Source: Pectobacterium carotovorum
GTDB lineage: Bacteria > Pseudomonadota > Gammaproteobacteria > Enterobacterales > Enterobacteriaceae
Assembly (NCBI RefSeq): GCF_033898505.1
Contig: NZ_JAXAFK010000001.1
Coordinates: 1,116,001 to 1,180,000 of the forward strand
Direction: 5' to 3'
DNA length: 64,000 nt
Within the stretch, counting starts at the first letter, position 1. Each line of letters opens with the position of its first letter. The notes under the pieces are model-generated. The model was not told the DNA's origin. It saw nothing but the letters and a program-made list of their open reading frames with translations, and ran no database searches. A program made the position numbers and the translations under genes. Below, one piece after another: positions 10,288 to 19,672 of this stretch.

Positions 10288-10469
10288 CGGTAGTAACGGA
10301 ATAGAAGAGTAAAGCGTTTGCGCCAGGGACAAAGGCGTCAGGAACGCCTTTGAACGTCGCTTGCGACGACCCTGTAAAGGGTGAATCTCAGGGATGAGAT
10401 TCATATCTGCGCAAGCCGAGCGCACAGGGAGGTGTTCACTGCGTCTTTACGATCTATCTGTTACTACCG
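10288..10469 (+). repeat. Structured intergenic element with GGA-loop hairpins (locus A)
   Basis: A 10-bp inverted repeat (10288-10297 with 10460-10469) and an inner 6-bp pair (10309-10314 with 10445-10450) enclose a run of hairpins. AAAGGCGT with a CAGGA loop and ACGCCTTT lies at 10331-10351. CGTCGC/GCGACG lies at 10355-10368. ACCCT/AGGGT with a GTAA loop lies at 10369-10382. GAATCTCA with a GGGA loop and TGAGATTC lies at 10383-10402. GCGC/GCGC lies at 10409-10423. Further GGA motifs occur at 10325-10329 and 10426-10430. The element lies between the convergent genes yliI and gstB. It may be a repeat-family member, a small RNA or part of the yliI 3' UTR. Confidence 0.65.
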
Positions 10470-10500
10470 CTCGACAGTCTTTGTCAGCAACCTCTCAATC

Positions 10501-11118
10501 TTAAGACAGTGGAATCATGACGTGCTTCTGATACGCCGGGCGTTCGGTGAGTTGCTGATACCAGCGTTCCAGATGCGGATGCGACTGCTGCTCAATCGGC
10601 ATATTCAGCCAGCCGTAAACAATACAGCCTAGCGGAATATCGCCAACGCCAAACTGTTTGCCGGATAGCCACGGCTGATTAGCCAGAACGGTATCGACAA
10701 TATCGAACAGGCGTTCGCATTCGGCGATGCCTTTCTGTACTAAGGCCATATCGCGTTTTTCCGGCACGACGCGCACCATATTGATGAACACCGGTCCGAA
10801 GGAGACGGCGAGGGCGCTTGCCCAGTCCATCCACTTTTCAGCACTGGCGCGTTTGCCTGCATCCGCGAGATACAGCGAATCTTGCCCATACTGCGCCGCC
10901 AGATAACGTACGATGGTGTTGGATTCCCACAGCACCAGATCGCCGTCCCGCAGACAGGGGATGAGGCCATTCGGGTTCATCGCCAGATAATCGGCTTCAT
11001 GGTTAAGACCGAATTGCCCACCCGCCGCAATATGCTGATAAGACAGCGCCAGTTCTTCTGCACACCACAGGACCTTCTTTACGTTGGTCGAGTTATCACG
11101 ACCCCAAATTGTTATCAT
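10501..11118 (-). CDS. gstB: Glutathione S-transferase GstB (YliJ)
   Basis: This 205-residue cytosolic glutathione S-transferase (E. coli 208) has an N-terminal thioredoxin-like domain (MITIWGRDNSTNVKKV, with the NPNGLIPCL and WESNTIVRYLA glutathione-site segments) and an all-helical C-terminal domain. It conjugates glutathione to electrophiles; E. coli GstB acts on haloacetates. The start at 11118 fits the family and follows AGAGGGG. A longer in-frame start at 11277 would overlap the divergent gene. The neighbouring order yliI-gstB is as in E. coli. Confidence 0.92.
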   Translation of the reverse strand: MITIWGRDNSTNVKKVLWCAEELALSYQHIAAGGQFGLNHEADYLAMNPNGLIPCLRDGDLVLWESNTIVRYLAAQYGQDSLYLADAGKRASAEKWMDWASALAVSFGPVFINMVRVVPEKRDMALVQKGIAECERLFDIVDTVLANQPWLSGKQFGVGDIPLGCIVYGWLNMPIEQQSHPHLERWYQQLTERPAYQKHVMIPLS

Positions 11119-11262
11119 ACCTGCCCCTCTTTCTTCGTGAAGCCTGCCCCGGTCATCCGCGACAGCCGATGAGAAATAATGATATGCCTTTTTAGTCTTT
11201 ATGATTTCACTTGTCATTCTTAATAATGACAGCAAGTTACATTCAGACAGGAAAGTTACACA

Positions 11263-12108
11263 ATGACATTGACGCATTCTGTTCGCGCTGCGCTGGGCAT
11301 CACACTACTTGCTGCTGGTATGCAACTGGCGATGGCCAGCAGCGATCCACAGACGATCACATTTGGCGTGGCGCCAGGGCCGTATGGCGACATGGTGAAT
11401 TTGGCGATCAAACCTGAGCTGGTGAAGAAAGGCTACAAGGTCGTCGTGCGTGAATTCAGCGATTATGTTCAGCCCAATCTGGCGCTGGCTAACGGCAGCA
11501 TCGATGCCAACCTTTTCCAGCATACGCTGTATCTGGAAAAGTTCGCTGCTGATAAAGGGTTAAAAATTTCCCCTCTGATTACCGTACCGACGGCCAGCAT
11601 GGGCTTCTACTCGAAGAAGATCAAATCTCTGGATGAATTGAAGAAAGGGGATGTCGTTACCCTTTCTAACGACGCCACCAATTTGGCGCGCGGTCTGCGC
11701 TTTCTGCAATCGATGGGGCTGATTACGATTAAGGCGGACATCGATCCGACCAAGGCTTCGGAGAAGGATATTCTTGAAAACCCGCGAGGGTTGGTCTTCA
11801 AACCGATGGAAGCAGCACAATTGCCACGTACGCTGGATAGCGTGACGGCCTCGCTGGTGAACGGTAATTTCGCGCTGGCGTCTGGCCTGAAACTGTCAGC
11901 GGCCATTAAGCTGGAAACGCTGGATGAGAATCTGAAGAACATTATTGCCGTGCGCACCGACGATCTCGACAAACCCTTTGTTAAAGATACCAAGGCGATT
12001 GTGGAATCACCCGCGTATTCCGCGGTGATCAACGATCCGGCGTTGATGTATAGCCAGTTCCAGAAACCTGAGTGGATGCAGGCAAAAACGCCAGCGCCCG
12101 CACAGTAA
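11263..12108 (+). CDS. MetQ/NlpA-family ABC transporter substrate-binding protein
   Basis: This 281-residue periplasmic binding protein of the NLPA family is related to the methionine binder MetQ (ITFGVAPGPYGDMV, NLFQHTLYLEKFA, DATNLARGLR). E. coli MetQ is a lipoprotein, but no lipobox cysteine is visible here. The N-terminus looks like a plain signal peptide ending near AMA-SS. It is the first gene of a binding protein, ATPase, permease operon, whereas the canonical met operon is metN-metI-metQ. No MetJ box is evident upstream. The substrate may be methionine, another sulfur compound, or something else (Salmonella SfbA of the same family was linked to iron). Confidence 0.85.
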   Translation: MTLTHSVRAALGITLLAAGMQLAMASSDPQTITFGVAPGPYGDMVNLAIKPELVKKGYKVVVREFSDYVQPNLALANGSIDANLFQHTLYLEKFAADKGLKISPLITVPTASMGFYSKKIKSLDELKKGDVVTLSNDATNLARGLRFLQSMGLITIKADIDPTKASEKDILENPRGLVFKPMEAAQLPRTLDSVTASLVNGNFALASGLKLSAAIKLETLDENLKNIIAVRTDDLDKPFVKDTKAIVESPAYSAVINDPALMYSQFQKPEWMQAKTPAPAQ

Positions 12109-12190
12109 GCGTCAGGCTTACACAACATACCATTTGGCCGGTCTATGACCGGCTTTCTTCTTTTCCGCTCAGGCCAGGAGTTTGCGGATA

Positions 12191-13207
12191 ATGATTCAGT
12201 TAGAAGGGGTAAGCGTTGACTTCTCTCACGGGAAGCAGCCAGAAAATCGCGCGGTAGACAATGTGTCGCTGCACATCCAGCGCGGGGAAGTTTACGGCAT
12301 TGTTGGCACCAGTGGCGCGGGGAAAAGCACGCTGCTGCGGACCATCAATCTCTTACAGCGGCCGACGTCAGGCCGTGTGCGCGTCAATGGCGTGCTCATC
12401 AGCGAACTGTCAGGGCAGCTTCTGCGGGAACAGCGGCAAAAAATCGGCATGATCTTTCAGCATTTCAACCTGATGCAGACGCGTACCGTGGCGGAAAACG
12501 TGGCGTTTAGCCTCAAAGCCGCTGGGAGATCCAACGCGGATATTGCGACGCGCGTGCAGGAAATCCTGAATCTGGTGGGGCTGGCGGATAAAGCATCGTT
12601 TTATCCGGCGCAGCTTAGCGGCGGTCAGAAACAGCGCGTAGGGATTGCCCGAGCCATTGCCAACGATCCCGAAGTCTTGTTGTGCGATGAGCCTACATCG
12701 GCGCTCGATCTCGAAACTTCAGCCGCTATTCTGGCGCTGTTGAAAGAGATTAACGACAAATTGGGCATTACCATCGTGCTGATTTCTCATGAAATGAGCG
12801 TGATTAAGGCCGTTTGCGATCGGGTGGCGGTGATGACGGGCGGTCGGGTTGTGGAAGAAGGCGATGTTTTTGATATTTTCGCGACGCCGCAGCACGCGTT
12901 CACGCGTCAACTGGTGTCCCACACGCTCGATCTCGCCTTGCCACCGCGCTTGCTGAAAGATTTGCAGGGCACATTATTGAAGATTCTGTTCGTCGGCGAA
13001 TCGGCGGAACAACCCGTGCTGTCGGATGTCGCGATGCGCTTTGGCGTGTCCGTGAATATCCTGCACGGTAAGATCGAATACATCGGCAATCGTGCGCTAG
13101 GCATCCTCGTGGCGCTATTGACCCATCCATCCGATCCCGTAAAAGTGACGGAAGCGGTGGAACATATTCAGGTAAGGACGGCGAACGTGGAGGTGCTGCA
13201 TGGCTGA
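12191..13207 (+). CDS. MetN-family ABC transporter ATP-binding protein
   Basis: The 338-residue ATPase has Walker A GTSGAGKS (39-46), signature LSGGQ (142-146) and Walker B VLLCDEP (162-168). It also has the C-terminal NIL regulatory domain (about 262-337) that gives MetN its feedback inhibition by substrate. The ATG at 12191 follows CAGGAG at 12175-12180 with good spacing, so a TTG at 12182 is less likely. The gene overlaps the permease gene by 8 bases, which points to translational coupling. Confidence 0.9.
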   Translation: MIQLEGVSVDFSHGKQPENRAVDNVSLHIQRGEVYGIVGTSGAGKSTLLRTINLLQRPTSGRVRVNGVLISELSGQLLREQRQKIGMIFQHFNLMQTRTVAENVAFSLKAAGRSNADIATRVQEILNLVGLADKASFYPAQLSGGQKQRVGIARAIANDPEVLLCDEPTSALDLETSAAILALLKEINDKLGITIVLISHEMSVIKAVCDRVAVMTGGRVVEEGDVFDIFATPQHAFTRQLVSHTLDLALPPRLLKDLQGTLLKILFVGESAEQPVLSDVAMRFGVSVNILHGKIEYIGNRALGILVALLTHPSDPVKVTEAVEHIQVRTANVEVLHG

Positions 13208-13859
13208 TTTATGGATCGATCTGGTCGCGGCGTTCGGCGAAACGTTCCAGATGGTAGGGATTTCCACGCTGCTTGCCATCATCGGCGGTTTACCGCTGGG
13301 GCTGCTGATTTACGTTACGGACAGGAATCTGTTCTGGCAAAACCGTGCCGTCTATCTGTTTGGCACCGTGCTGGTGAATATTATCCGCTCGATTCCCTTC
13401 GTTATTCTGCTGGTCTTGCTGCTACCGCTCACGCAGTTTCTCTTGGGGAATACGATTGGCCCAGTGGCGGCGGCGGTGCCCATGTCGGTGGCAGCCATCG
13501 CGTTCTATGCGCGTCTGGTGGATAGCGCACTGCGTGAAATTGACCCCGGCATCGTGGAGGCGGCCGAAGCATTTGGCGCCAGCCCGATGCGTATTATCGG
13601 CACGGTGTTACTGCCAGAAGCAAAAGCAGGATTATTGCGTGGCCTCACGATTACGTTGGTGAGCCTCATCGGCTATTCGGCGATGGCAGGCATTGTCGGC
13701 GGCGGTGGCGTCGGGGATCTGGCGATCCGCTTCGGCTATTACCGCTATGAAACCGAGGTGATGGTGATCACCGTTGTTGCGCTGGTCATTCTGGTGCAGG
13801 TGGTACAGACGCTGGGCGACTGGCTGTCAAAACGTGCAGATAAGCGCGAGCGCCGCTAA
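13200..13859 (+). CDS. MetI-family ABC transporter permease
   Basis: This 219-residue inner-membrane permease has about five membrane helices and the EAA coupling loop at about 120-140 (EAAEAFGASPMRI) that docks on the ATPase. Length and sequence fit MetI (217 in E. coli). It is the last gene of the metQ-N-I-type operon. The glycine-rich IVGGGGVGDLAIRFGY motif is typical of this permease family. Confidence 0.9.
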   Translation: MADLWIDLVAAFGETFQMVGISTLLAIIGGLPLGLLIYVTDRNLFWQNRAVYLFGTVLVNIIRSIPFVILLVLLLPLTQFLLGNTIGPVAAAVPMSVAAIAFYARLVDSALREIDPGIVEAAEAFGASPMRIIGTVLLPEAKAGLLRGLTITLVSLIGYSAMAGIVGGGGVGDLAIRFGYYRYETEVMVITVVALVILVQVVQTLGDWLSKRADKRERR

Positions 13860-13875
13860 GGGTTTTCCATGCACT

Positions 13876-13920
13876 GGCACGAGGGGGCAGGGTTGCCATG
13901 TTCCTCGTGCCGTCCGTTAT
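13876..13920 (+). terminator. Probable terminator of the met-like operon
   Basis: GGCACGAGG (13876-13884) pairs with CCTCGTGCC (13903-13911), with an 18-base loop and only a short T-rich tail. It lies 17 bases after the permease stop. Confidence 0.55.
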
Positions 13921-14142
13921 TTCCTCTGATTAACTGATACCTACATTTTCAGATATTCCTTATTTTTCCTAAGTCCTTTTTTTATCAGCGTTTTTTTAGA
14001 AGCTTTCATTTCTTTGACTATCTTTACAGAAGGAACGGTTTTCATCCCAGAGATGACGCGTTACCTTTGTATGTTACTAAAGTTTTCAAAACATATTGAA
14101 AATTAAGAATTTTTAACGACTGATGGACATTGCGGCGAACTC

Positions 14143-15348
14143 ATGAAAACAACCCCTTTCCTGACCAGACTCACGTCTTTCTCTGTAGGTACGGTATTGC
14201 TTGTTGGTTTGGTGCCCTTCACCTATGCGGAACAGTTGCCAGCGGTGCCGCAGATCGATGCCAAAGCCTTTATCCTGATGGATTACCACAGCGGTAAAGT
14301 GCTGGCGGAGAGCAATGCTGATGAGCGCCTTGATCCTGCCAGCCTGACGAAAATCATGGCGAGCTATGTCATTGGGCAGGCGATTAAATCCGGTAAAATT
14401 AGTCCGACTGATGAAGTGACCGTCGGAAAAGATGCCTGGGCAACCGGCAATCCAGCGTTGCGTGGCTCGTCGCTGATGTTCCTTAAGCCGGGCGACCGTA
14501 TTCCCGTTTCTGAGTTAAATAAAGGGATTGTCATTCAGTCCGGTAATGATGCCAGCATTGCGCTGGCGGATTATGTAGCGGGCAGTCAGGATGCGTTTGT
14601 CAGCCTGATGAACAATTATGTGAAGGCGCTTAACCTGACGAATACGCATTTCCTTACTGTGCACGGGCTTGATGCCACAGGGCAGTATAGCACCGCACGC
14701 GATATGGCCCTGTTAGGGCAGGCGCTGATTCGCGACGTGCCGGAAGAGTATGCGTTACACAAGGAAAAAGAGTTCACCTTCAATAACATTCGCCAGCCTA
14801 ACCGCAACCGTCTGCTGTGGAGCACGAATCTGAATGTGGACGGCGTGAAAACCGGCCATACCAACGGCGCGGGGCACAATCTGGTGGCCTCGGCAACCGA
14901 AGGCAACATGCGCCTGATTTCCGTGGTGTTGGGGGCGCAGACGGATGCCATTCGCTTCCGCGAAAGTGAAAAACTGCTTACATGGGGCTTCCGTTTTTTT
15001 GAAACGGTGACACCTATCAAGGCGGATGCCCCCTTTACTACACAGCGGGTCTGGTTTGGTATCGAGAAAGAGGCGAGACTTGGCGTTGCACAGGATGCCG
15101 CGCTGACCATCCCGAAAGGGCAAATGAAGAACCTGAAAGCCAGCTTTATACTCAATCAGCCGCAGCTTTCCGCGCCGCTAACCAAGAATCAGGTGGTCGG
15201 CACCATTGATTTTCAACTGGATGGTAAAAGCATCGGGCAGCGCGAACTGGTGGCGATGGATGATATCCCCGAGGCCGGTTTCTTTAGCCGCCTCTGGGAT
15301 ACGGTAATGATGAAGGTGCAGCAGTGGTTCGGTGGGTTATTCGGTTAA
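14143..15348 (+). CDS. dacC: D-alanyl-D-alanine carboxypeptidase DacC (PBP6)
   Basis: This is a low-molecular-weight penicillin-binding protein that trims the terminal D-alanine of peptidoglycan stem peptides on the periplasmic face. It has 401 residues (E. coli 400). It carries a signal peptide (cleaved near TYA-EQ), the catalytic SLTK at 67-70, SGN at 133-135 and KTG at 236-238. A C-terminal PBP5-type domain ends in an amphipathic membrane anchor ([18 protein letters not shown]). Its stop overlaps the convergent deoR stop by three bases. Confidence 0.95.
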   Translation: MKTTPFLTRLTSFSVGTVLLVGLVPFTYAEQLPAVPQIDAKAFILMDYHSGKVLAESNADERLDPASLTKIMASYVIGQAIKSGKISPTDEVTVGKDAWATGNPALRGSSLMFLKPGDRIPVSELNKGIVIQSGNDASIALADYVAGSQDAFVSLMNNYVKALNLTNTHFLTVHGLDATGQYSTARDMALLGQALIRDVPEEYALHKEKEFTFNNIRQPNRNRLLWSTNLNVDGVKTGHTNGAGHNLVASATEGNMRLISVVLGAQTDAIRFRESEKLLTWGFRFFETVTPIKADAPFTTQRVWFGIEKEARLGVAQDAALTIPKGQMKNLKASFILNQPQLSAPLTKNQVVGTIDFQLDGKSIGQRELVAMDDIPEAGFFSRLWDTVMMKVQQWFGGLFG

Positions 15349-16118
15349 TTTCCGGGGTGGATTAACTGAATGCCGTTGTTAGCGAAGTAACGTAGGTATG
15401 GTTCGCCCGGTGCGCTGTCGGAAATGACCGTATCAAACAGCGTGATCGGGCCGATACAGGCGCGTTTGATCTGGCCGAATTTGCTGCTGTCTGCCACGAT
15501 AATGATGCGCTGTGCGGTTGCCATGGCGCGTTGCTTCATACCCAGCTCGGCAAAGTTAAAACAGGTCGCGCCTGCGTTAAGTTCGATACCCGCCGCAGAA
15601 ATAAACGCTTTATTCGGACAGATGTTGTCCAGCTCGCTGCGCTGGTTGAGCGGAGTGAAAATCGCGTTATCCGGATGGTATTCCCCGCCGCACAAAATCA
15701 CTCTGCACGCCTTTTTTTCCTGTAGTGCTAAAAAAGTATTCAGAGAGTAGCAAACTGCGGTAAAAGGCAGCTCATCAGGAATGGCATCAATGATGAAGGG
15801 GATAGTGGTGCCGCAGTCGAAAAAAACGGTATCGTTTGCTTCTACGAGATGCGCAGCCACCGCACCGATAGCCTGCTTCTCTCTTACGTGCTTGGTCTGT
15901 TGGTCGGAGACAAAATAGTTTGTGACACCGTTATTCTTCAGGTCGCTCACGACGTAGCCGCCGAGCAGCATAACGCTGGTGGAGTCGGCATTCAGATCGC
16001 GGCGCACGGTCATCTCGGACACGCCGAGTAGCTGTGCGGCGTCCTTCAGATGGAGTTTATCGGTTTTCTTTAATGCCTGAGCCAGTCTGCCGATTCGTTC
16101 GTCGCGCCGCGTTTCCAT
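15345..16118 (-). CDS. deoR: Deoxyribose operon repressor DeoR
   Basis: The 257-residue repressor has an N-terminal DeoR-type helix-turn-helix (about 22-46, [19 protein letters not shown]) and a C-terminal sugar-phosphate sensor domain ([18 protein letters not shown]). E. coli DeoR (252) represses the deo genes and is released by deoxyribose-5-phosphate. The start at 16118 matches the E. coli N-terminus; a longer frame to 16232 would overlap deoC. It lies 31 bases downstream of deoC on the same strand, so the regulator is probably co-transcribed with its target. Confidence 0.92.
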   Translation of the reverse strand: METRRDERIGRLAQALKKTDKLHLKDAAQLLGVSEMTVRRDLNADSTSVMLLGGYVVSDLKNNGVTNYFVSDQQTKHVREKQAIGAVAAHLVEANDTVFFDCGTTIPFIIDAIPDELPFTAVCYSLNTFLALQEKKACRVILCGGEYHPDNAIFTPLNQRSELDNICPNKAFISAAGIELNAGATCFNFAELGMKQRAMATAQRIIIVADSSKFGQIKRACIGPITLFDTVISDSAPGEPYLRYFANNGIQLIHPGN

Positions 16119-16149
16119 AAAATTCCCAGCTCGTAAGCTATTTTTGTTG

Positions 16150-16818
16150 TTAGTAGTTTCCTGCTGCGGCAGCTTCACCTGAAACGATAGCAACGCCTGA
16201 GCTGGTGCCGATACGCGTGGCGCCTGCTTCAATCATACGCTGTGCCGTTTGGCGATCGCGAACCGCGCCGGATGCTTTGACACCCATCTCGCTGCCGACG
16301 GTGCTACGCATCAGTCGAACGTGTTCTTCGCGTGCGCCGCCGGTGCTGAAACCGGTAGACGTTTTGACGAACGCGACATCCAACTGACGACACATTTCAC
16401 ACACCAGTACAATCTGTTCGTCATCAAGCAGACAGGTTTCCAATATTACCTTCAACGGTATAGCGGCGCAAACCTCGCGCACGGCCTGAATATCCGCTTT
16501 GACGGCGTCAATCTTCCCGCTTTTCAGCCAGCCGACGTTAATTACCATGTCGATTTCCTGAGCGCCGGCATCAATCGCAGCTTTGGCTTCAAAAGCCTTG
16601 CTGGCCGTCAGGCCTGCACCGAGAGGGAAACCGATAACAGAGCATACCTGAACGTCAGTGCCTGTCAGCTTTTCGGCGACTAAGGGGACGTAGCCTGAAT
16701 TCACACAAACAGCATAAAAACGGTGTGCTATCGCTTCCTCGCACAGCGTGATGATTTGCTGTTCGGTAGCGTTGGCGGCCAGCAGTGTGTGATCGATATA
16801 GCGTGCGTAGTCAGTCAT
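16150..16818 (-). CDS. deoC: Deoxyribose-phosphate aldolase DeoC (short, Bacillus-like type)
   Basis: The enzyme cleaves 2-deoxyribose-5-phosphate to glyceraldehyde-3-phosphate and acetaldehyde in deoxynucleoside catabolism. The protein has 222 residues, shorter than E. coli DeoC (259) and close to the Bacillus-type enzyme. The active-site residues are visible: Asp90 (IDMVINVG), the Schiff-base Lys152 (FVKTSTGF) and Lys181 (VKASGAVR). It heads a two-gene operon with deoR, not the E. coli deoCABD arrangement. A DeoR-type operator lies about 100 bases upstream. Confidence 0.93.
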   Translation of the reverse strand: MTDYARYIDHTLLAANATEQQIITLCEEAIAHRFYAVCVNSGYVPLVAEKLTGTDVQVCSVIGFPLGAGLTASKAFEAKAAIDAGAQEIDMVINVGWLKSGKIDAVKADIQAVREVCAAIPLKVILETCLLDDEQIVLVCEMCRQLDVAFVKTSTGFSTGGAREEHVRLMRSTVGSEMGVKASGAVRDRQTAQRMIEAGATRIGTSSGVAIVSGEAAAAGNY

Positions 16819-16913
16819 GGCAAATCCTTGATGATAGCGATAAGAAATCAGAGAGCGTGATTATGACACTCAATGATTTTAATGTCACAAAAATAACAAT
16901 AAAATTAATTTTT

Positions 16914-16929
16914 TGTTATTTAAATAACA
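16914..16929 (-). promoter_or_regulatory. Candidate DeoR operator upstream of deoC
   Basis: TGTTATTTAAATAACA is a perfect 16-bp palindrome. It keeps the TGTTA and TAACA arms of the E. coli DeoR operator TGTTAGAATTCTAACA at the same spacing. A further TAACA half site lies at about 16894. The position upstream of deoC-deoR supports autoregulation. Confidence 0.7.
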
Positions 16930-17159
16930 TTTTATGAAATGAATGTGATTACAGATGTATGACAATCGGGAAATAGGAAAGAGAGTGGGTAGCGCAAGGT
17001 AGAAAAGAAAACGCCCATCGCTCTTGAACCTGAAAGGCGGGAACGATGGGCTCCTCAATAAGGGGAATCAAAGAAAAGCAGTGGCACTTATTCAGACTTT
17101 AGGGCAAAGAAAAAGTTCTCACTTCTTTGGAAAAAATATTGACGATTTTTTACATTTTT
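16930..17159. other. Intergenic region between ybjL and deoC
   Basis: No gene is seen. A CRP-like half site (AATGTGAT) lies near 16941, which would fit catabolite control of deoC but is weak. A GCCCATCG/CGATGGGC inverted repeat encloses a loop of about 23 bases at about 17012-17050. The region just beyond the ybjL stop is T-rich on the plus strand and has no neat terminator. Confidence 0.4.
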
Positions 17160-18848
17160 TCAGCCGGGTAATTCAGGCCAGATAATCACGATAAGCGAGC
17201 CCGCCAATGTCAGCAGCACGTTAGCGATAGCATAGGTGCCCGCATAGCCGAGCGCAGGGATGTTACTGCGAGCCGTATCGCTGATAATTTCCATAGCGGG
17301 TGCACAGGTCCGCGCGCCCATCATCGCGCCAAACAGTAGCGCCCGGTTCATTTTCAGTACATAGGCACCGAACAGGAAACAAATCACCACCGGTACCAGA
17401 CTGACAATGAGCCCCGAGGCCAGCATTTGGATACCGACTTCTCCCAGACTGCTGTTGATTGTGCTGCCCGCACTCAGGCCAACGCCGGCCATGAAGACCA
17501 TCAGGCCAAATTCTTTGACCATATTGAGCGCGCCTTGCGGAATATAGCCGAAGGTCGGGTGGTTGGCGCGCAGGAACCCCAGCATGATGCCAGCGAACAG
17601 CAACCCGGCTGCGTTACCGATGCCAAAAGTGAAGTTGCTGAATTGAATGGTGATCAGTCCGACCATGATACCGATAACGAAAAAAGCGCAGAAAGCCAGC
17701 AGATCGGTAACCTGGCTGTGAATAGAAATAAACCCGATTCTGTCAGCGATGCTTTTTACCCGACGGGCGTCGCCGCTGACCTGCAAGACATCCCCTTTAT
17801 TCAGCACGACGCTATCGTCAATCGGCATTTCAATCTGGCTGCGGATAATACGGTTCAGGAAACAGCCGTGATCGGTCAGCTTCAATTGGCTAAGGCGTTT
17901 GCCGACGGCATTGTGGTTCTTGACGACGATCTCTTCGGTGACAATACGCATGTCCAGCAAATCGCGATCGAAGACTTCCTTACCGTCGCGGAAATTGGAG
18001 TTCAGGCGGGAGTGCGAGTCTGGGTAGCCAACCAGCGCGATCTCATCGCCGATTTGTAAAACGGCATCGCCGTCGGGGCTGGCCAGAATGCCGTTACGTC
18101 GGATGCGTTCGATGTAGCAGCCAGTCTGGCGATAGATTCCCAGTTCGCGTAAGTTCTTACCGTCCGCCCAGGCAACCAACTCCGGCCCGACGCGATAGGC
18201 GCGAATCACTGGCAGATAGACTTTTCTCTGGCTGTCTGCGTCCAGCCCACGCTCACGTGCAATCTGCTGTGCGCTGGTGGGCAGGTCCTGATGTTGGAGT
18301 TTGGGCAGATAGCGTGCACCAAAAATGAGGCTGACCAGCCCGACCAGATACGTCAGCGCATAGCCCAGGCTCAGGTGGTCTTGCTCAATACCGAGCTGGC
18401 TTCCCATACTGGCGGTATTGCGCAGCGTGTCGCCCGCGCCGACCAGCACAGGCGTTGATGTCATGGAACCGGCCAGCATCCCCGCCGTCAGGCCAATTCC
18501 CCAGCCAAAGAATTTACCTAAACCCAGCGCCAGTAACATCGCGCTACCGACCATCACCAGCGCCAGCATGAAATAATTTTTCCCGTCGCGGAAGAAAATA
18601 GAAAAGAAATTGGGTCCGGCTTCCACTCCCACGCAAAAAATAAATAACATAAAACCGAGGCTCAGCGCTTCGGTATTAATCGAAAAGTGTTGTTGGCCGA
18701 GTAATAAAGAAACAACTAAAACGCCAATAGAATTACCGAGTTGTACTGGCCCGAGGCGCAATTTCCCCAGACAGAGTCCTAATGAAAGAACCACAAATAA
18801 AAGCAGAATGTAATTCCCATTTAACAAATCAGCGACGTTTATATTCAT
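17160..18848 (-). CDS. ybjL: YbjL, AspT/YidE-type putative transporter with two RCK-C domains
   Basis: The 562-residue protein (E. coli 561) has two blocks of membrane helices (about 10-190 and 375-560) flanking two cytoplasmic TrkA-C/RCK-C domains. This is the layout of the aspartate-alanine exchanger family. The conserved [13 protein letters not shown] motif is present. The substrate is unknown. The start at 18848 gives the [17 protein letters not shown]-terminus shared with E. coli. An in-frame start 45 bases upstream is less likely. It is divergent from ybjM. Confidence 0.92.
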   Translation of the reverse strand: MNINVADLLNGNYILLLFVVLSLGLCLGKLRLGPVQLGNSIGVLVVSLLLGQQHFSINTEALSLGFMLFIFCVGVEAGPNFFSIFFRDGKNYFMLALVMVGSAMLLALGLGKFFGWGIGLTAGMLAGSMTSTPVLVGAGDTLRNTASMGSQLGIEQDHLSLGYALTYLVGLVSLIFGARYLPKLQHQDLPTSAQQIARERGLDADSQRKVYLPVIRAYRVGPELVAWADGKNLRELGIYRQTGCYIERIRRNGILASPDGDAVLQIGDEIALVGYPDSHSRLNSNFRDGKEVFDRDLLDMRIVTEEIVVKNHNAVGKRLSQLKLTDHGCFLNRIIRSQIEMPIDDSVVLNKGDVLQVSGDARRVKSIADRIGFISIHSQVTDLLAFCAFFVIGIMVGLITIQFSNFTFGIGNAAGLLFAGIMLGFLRANHPTFGYIPQGALNMVKEFGLMVFMAGVGLSAGSTINSSLGEVGIQMLASGLIVSLVPVVICFLFGAYVLKMNRALLFGAMMGARTCAPAMEIISDTARSNIPALGYAGTYAIANVLLTLAGSLIVIIWPELPG

Positions 18849-19234
18849 GGAATGTAACTTGTTGTTTACCAGTAAGTTCTTGATGTTATTCATTATAGCG
18901 GCTAGATTTAGCCATGAAATGCATGAATTCCCGTGACGGTATCAATACGCGTCAGCTGAAAGGAATCAGCCTCGTTCAGTATAATTTATCCGATAAAAAT
19001 TGTTCAGTGTAATTATTGTTTAATTTAATGATTGTGGTGTCGCTGTTGAAGAAATGTGGCGGGTTATTGTCTTTTTCTGCGGACAACCTGCGCGTCGAAT
19101 AAATCGTAGCGAAGCCTTATGTTTTTCATATCGGGGAATAAGATACCCATCATTTTTACCATGCCGCATGTTTTCTCGCATGTTGCGGTATCTGGTGGAT
19201 GCAGGTTGGGAGGCATATTGAAAGAGGGCGATTT
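18849..19234. other. Divergent promoter region of ybjL and ybjM with a direct repeat
   Basis: No gene is seen. Two near-identical segments, GTTCAGTATAATTTAT at 18974 and GTTCAGTGTAATTATT at 19002, lie 28 bases apart in the same orientation. They could be paired operator sites or overlapping -10 elements. Nothing else specific stands out. Confidence 0.5.
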
Positions 19235-19606
19235 ATGGCAAAAAATAAAGGTTGGGTGGGCGCGACCTGCTGTTTTCTCTTGTTCACCGTAGTATTCCTG
19301 AGCCAAAAGATTGAGGTCTCGGATGTCGCGGTGAATGATGGGCTGCGTGGCAGTCCGGGGATGTTGCTTTTTCTGCTACCCGGCATGGTAGCCTGTTTTC
19401 TTTCCGCGCGCGGCCGCTTGCTTTACCCGCTGTTTGGCGCGCTGGCGGCGATGCCCGTATGCTTACTGGTGCTTCACCTGTGGAATACGCCGATGCGCTC
19501 TTTCTGGCAAGAGCTGGCCTACGTGATGAGTGCGGTCTTTTGGTGTGTGTTGGGTGCGCTGGGTGTGCTATGTTTACGCGGTCTTTATCGACGCTATCTT
19601 CGCTAA
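19235..19606 (+). CDS. ybjM: Inner-membrane protein YbjM
   Basis: This is a 123-residue protein with four hydrophobic helices, close to E. coli YbjM (125) in pattern. Shared segments include GWVGATCCFLLF near the start and TPMRSFWQELAYVMSAVFWCVLGALG in the second half. Function is unknown. The ATG at 19235 follows AGAGGG; an upstream in-frame start at 19199 is not supported. It lies between ybjL and grxA as in E. coli. Confidence 0.85.
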   Translation: MAKNKGWVGATCCFLLFTVVFLSQKIEVSDVAVNDGLRGSPGMLLFLLPGMVACFLSARGRLLYPLFGALAAMPVCLLVLHLWNTPMRSFWQELAYVMSAVFWCVLGALGVLCLRGLYRRYLR

Positions 19607-19624
19607 GAGCCTATCTCATTGCCA

Positions 19625-19651
19625 TAAAAAAGCGCGGACTTTCGCCGCGCT
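19625..19651 (-). terminator. Terminator of grxA (possibly bidirectional)
   Basis: AGCGCGG (19631-19637) pairs with CCGCGCT (19645-19651). On the minus strand the stem runs into six T residues, which suits grxA. On the plus strand a short T-rich stretch could also stop ybjM transcription. Confidence 0.8.
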
Positions 19652-19672
19652 ATTGTTTTGCCAGTTCGATGA

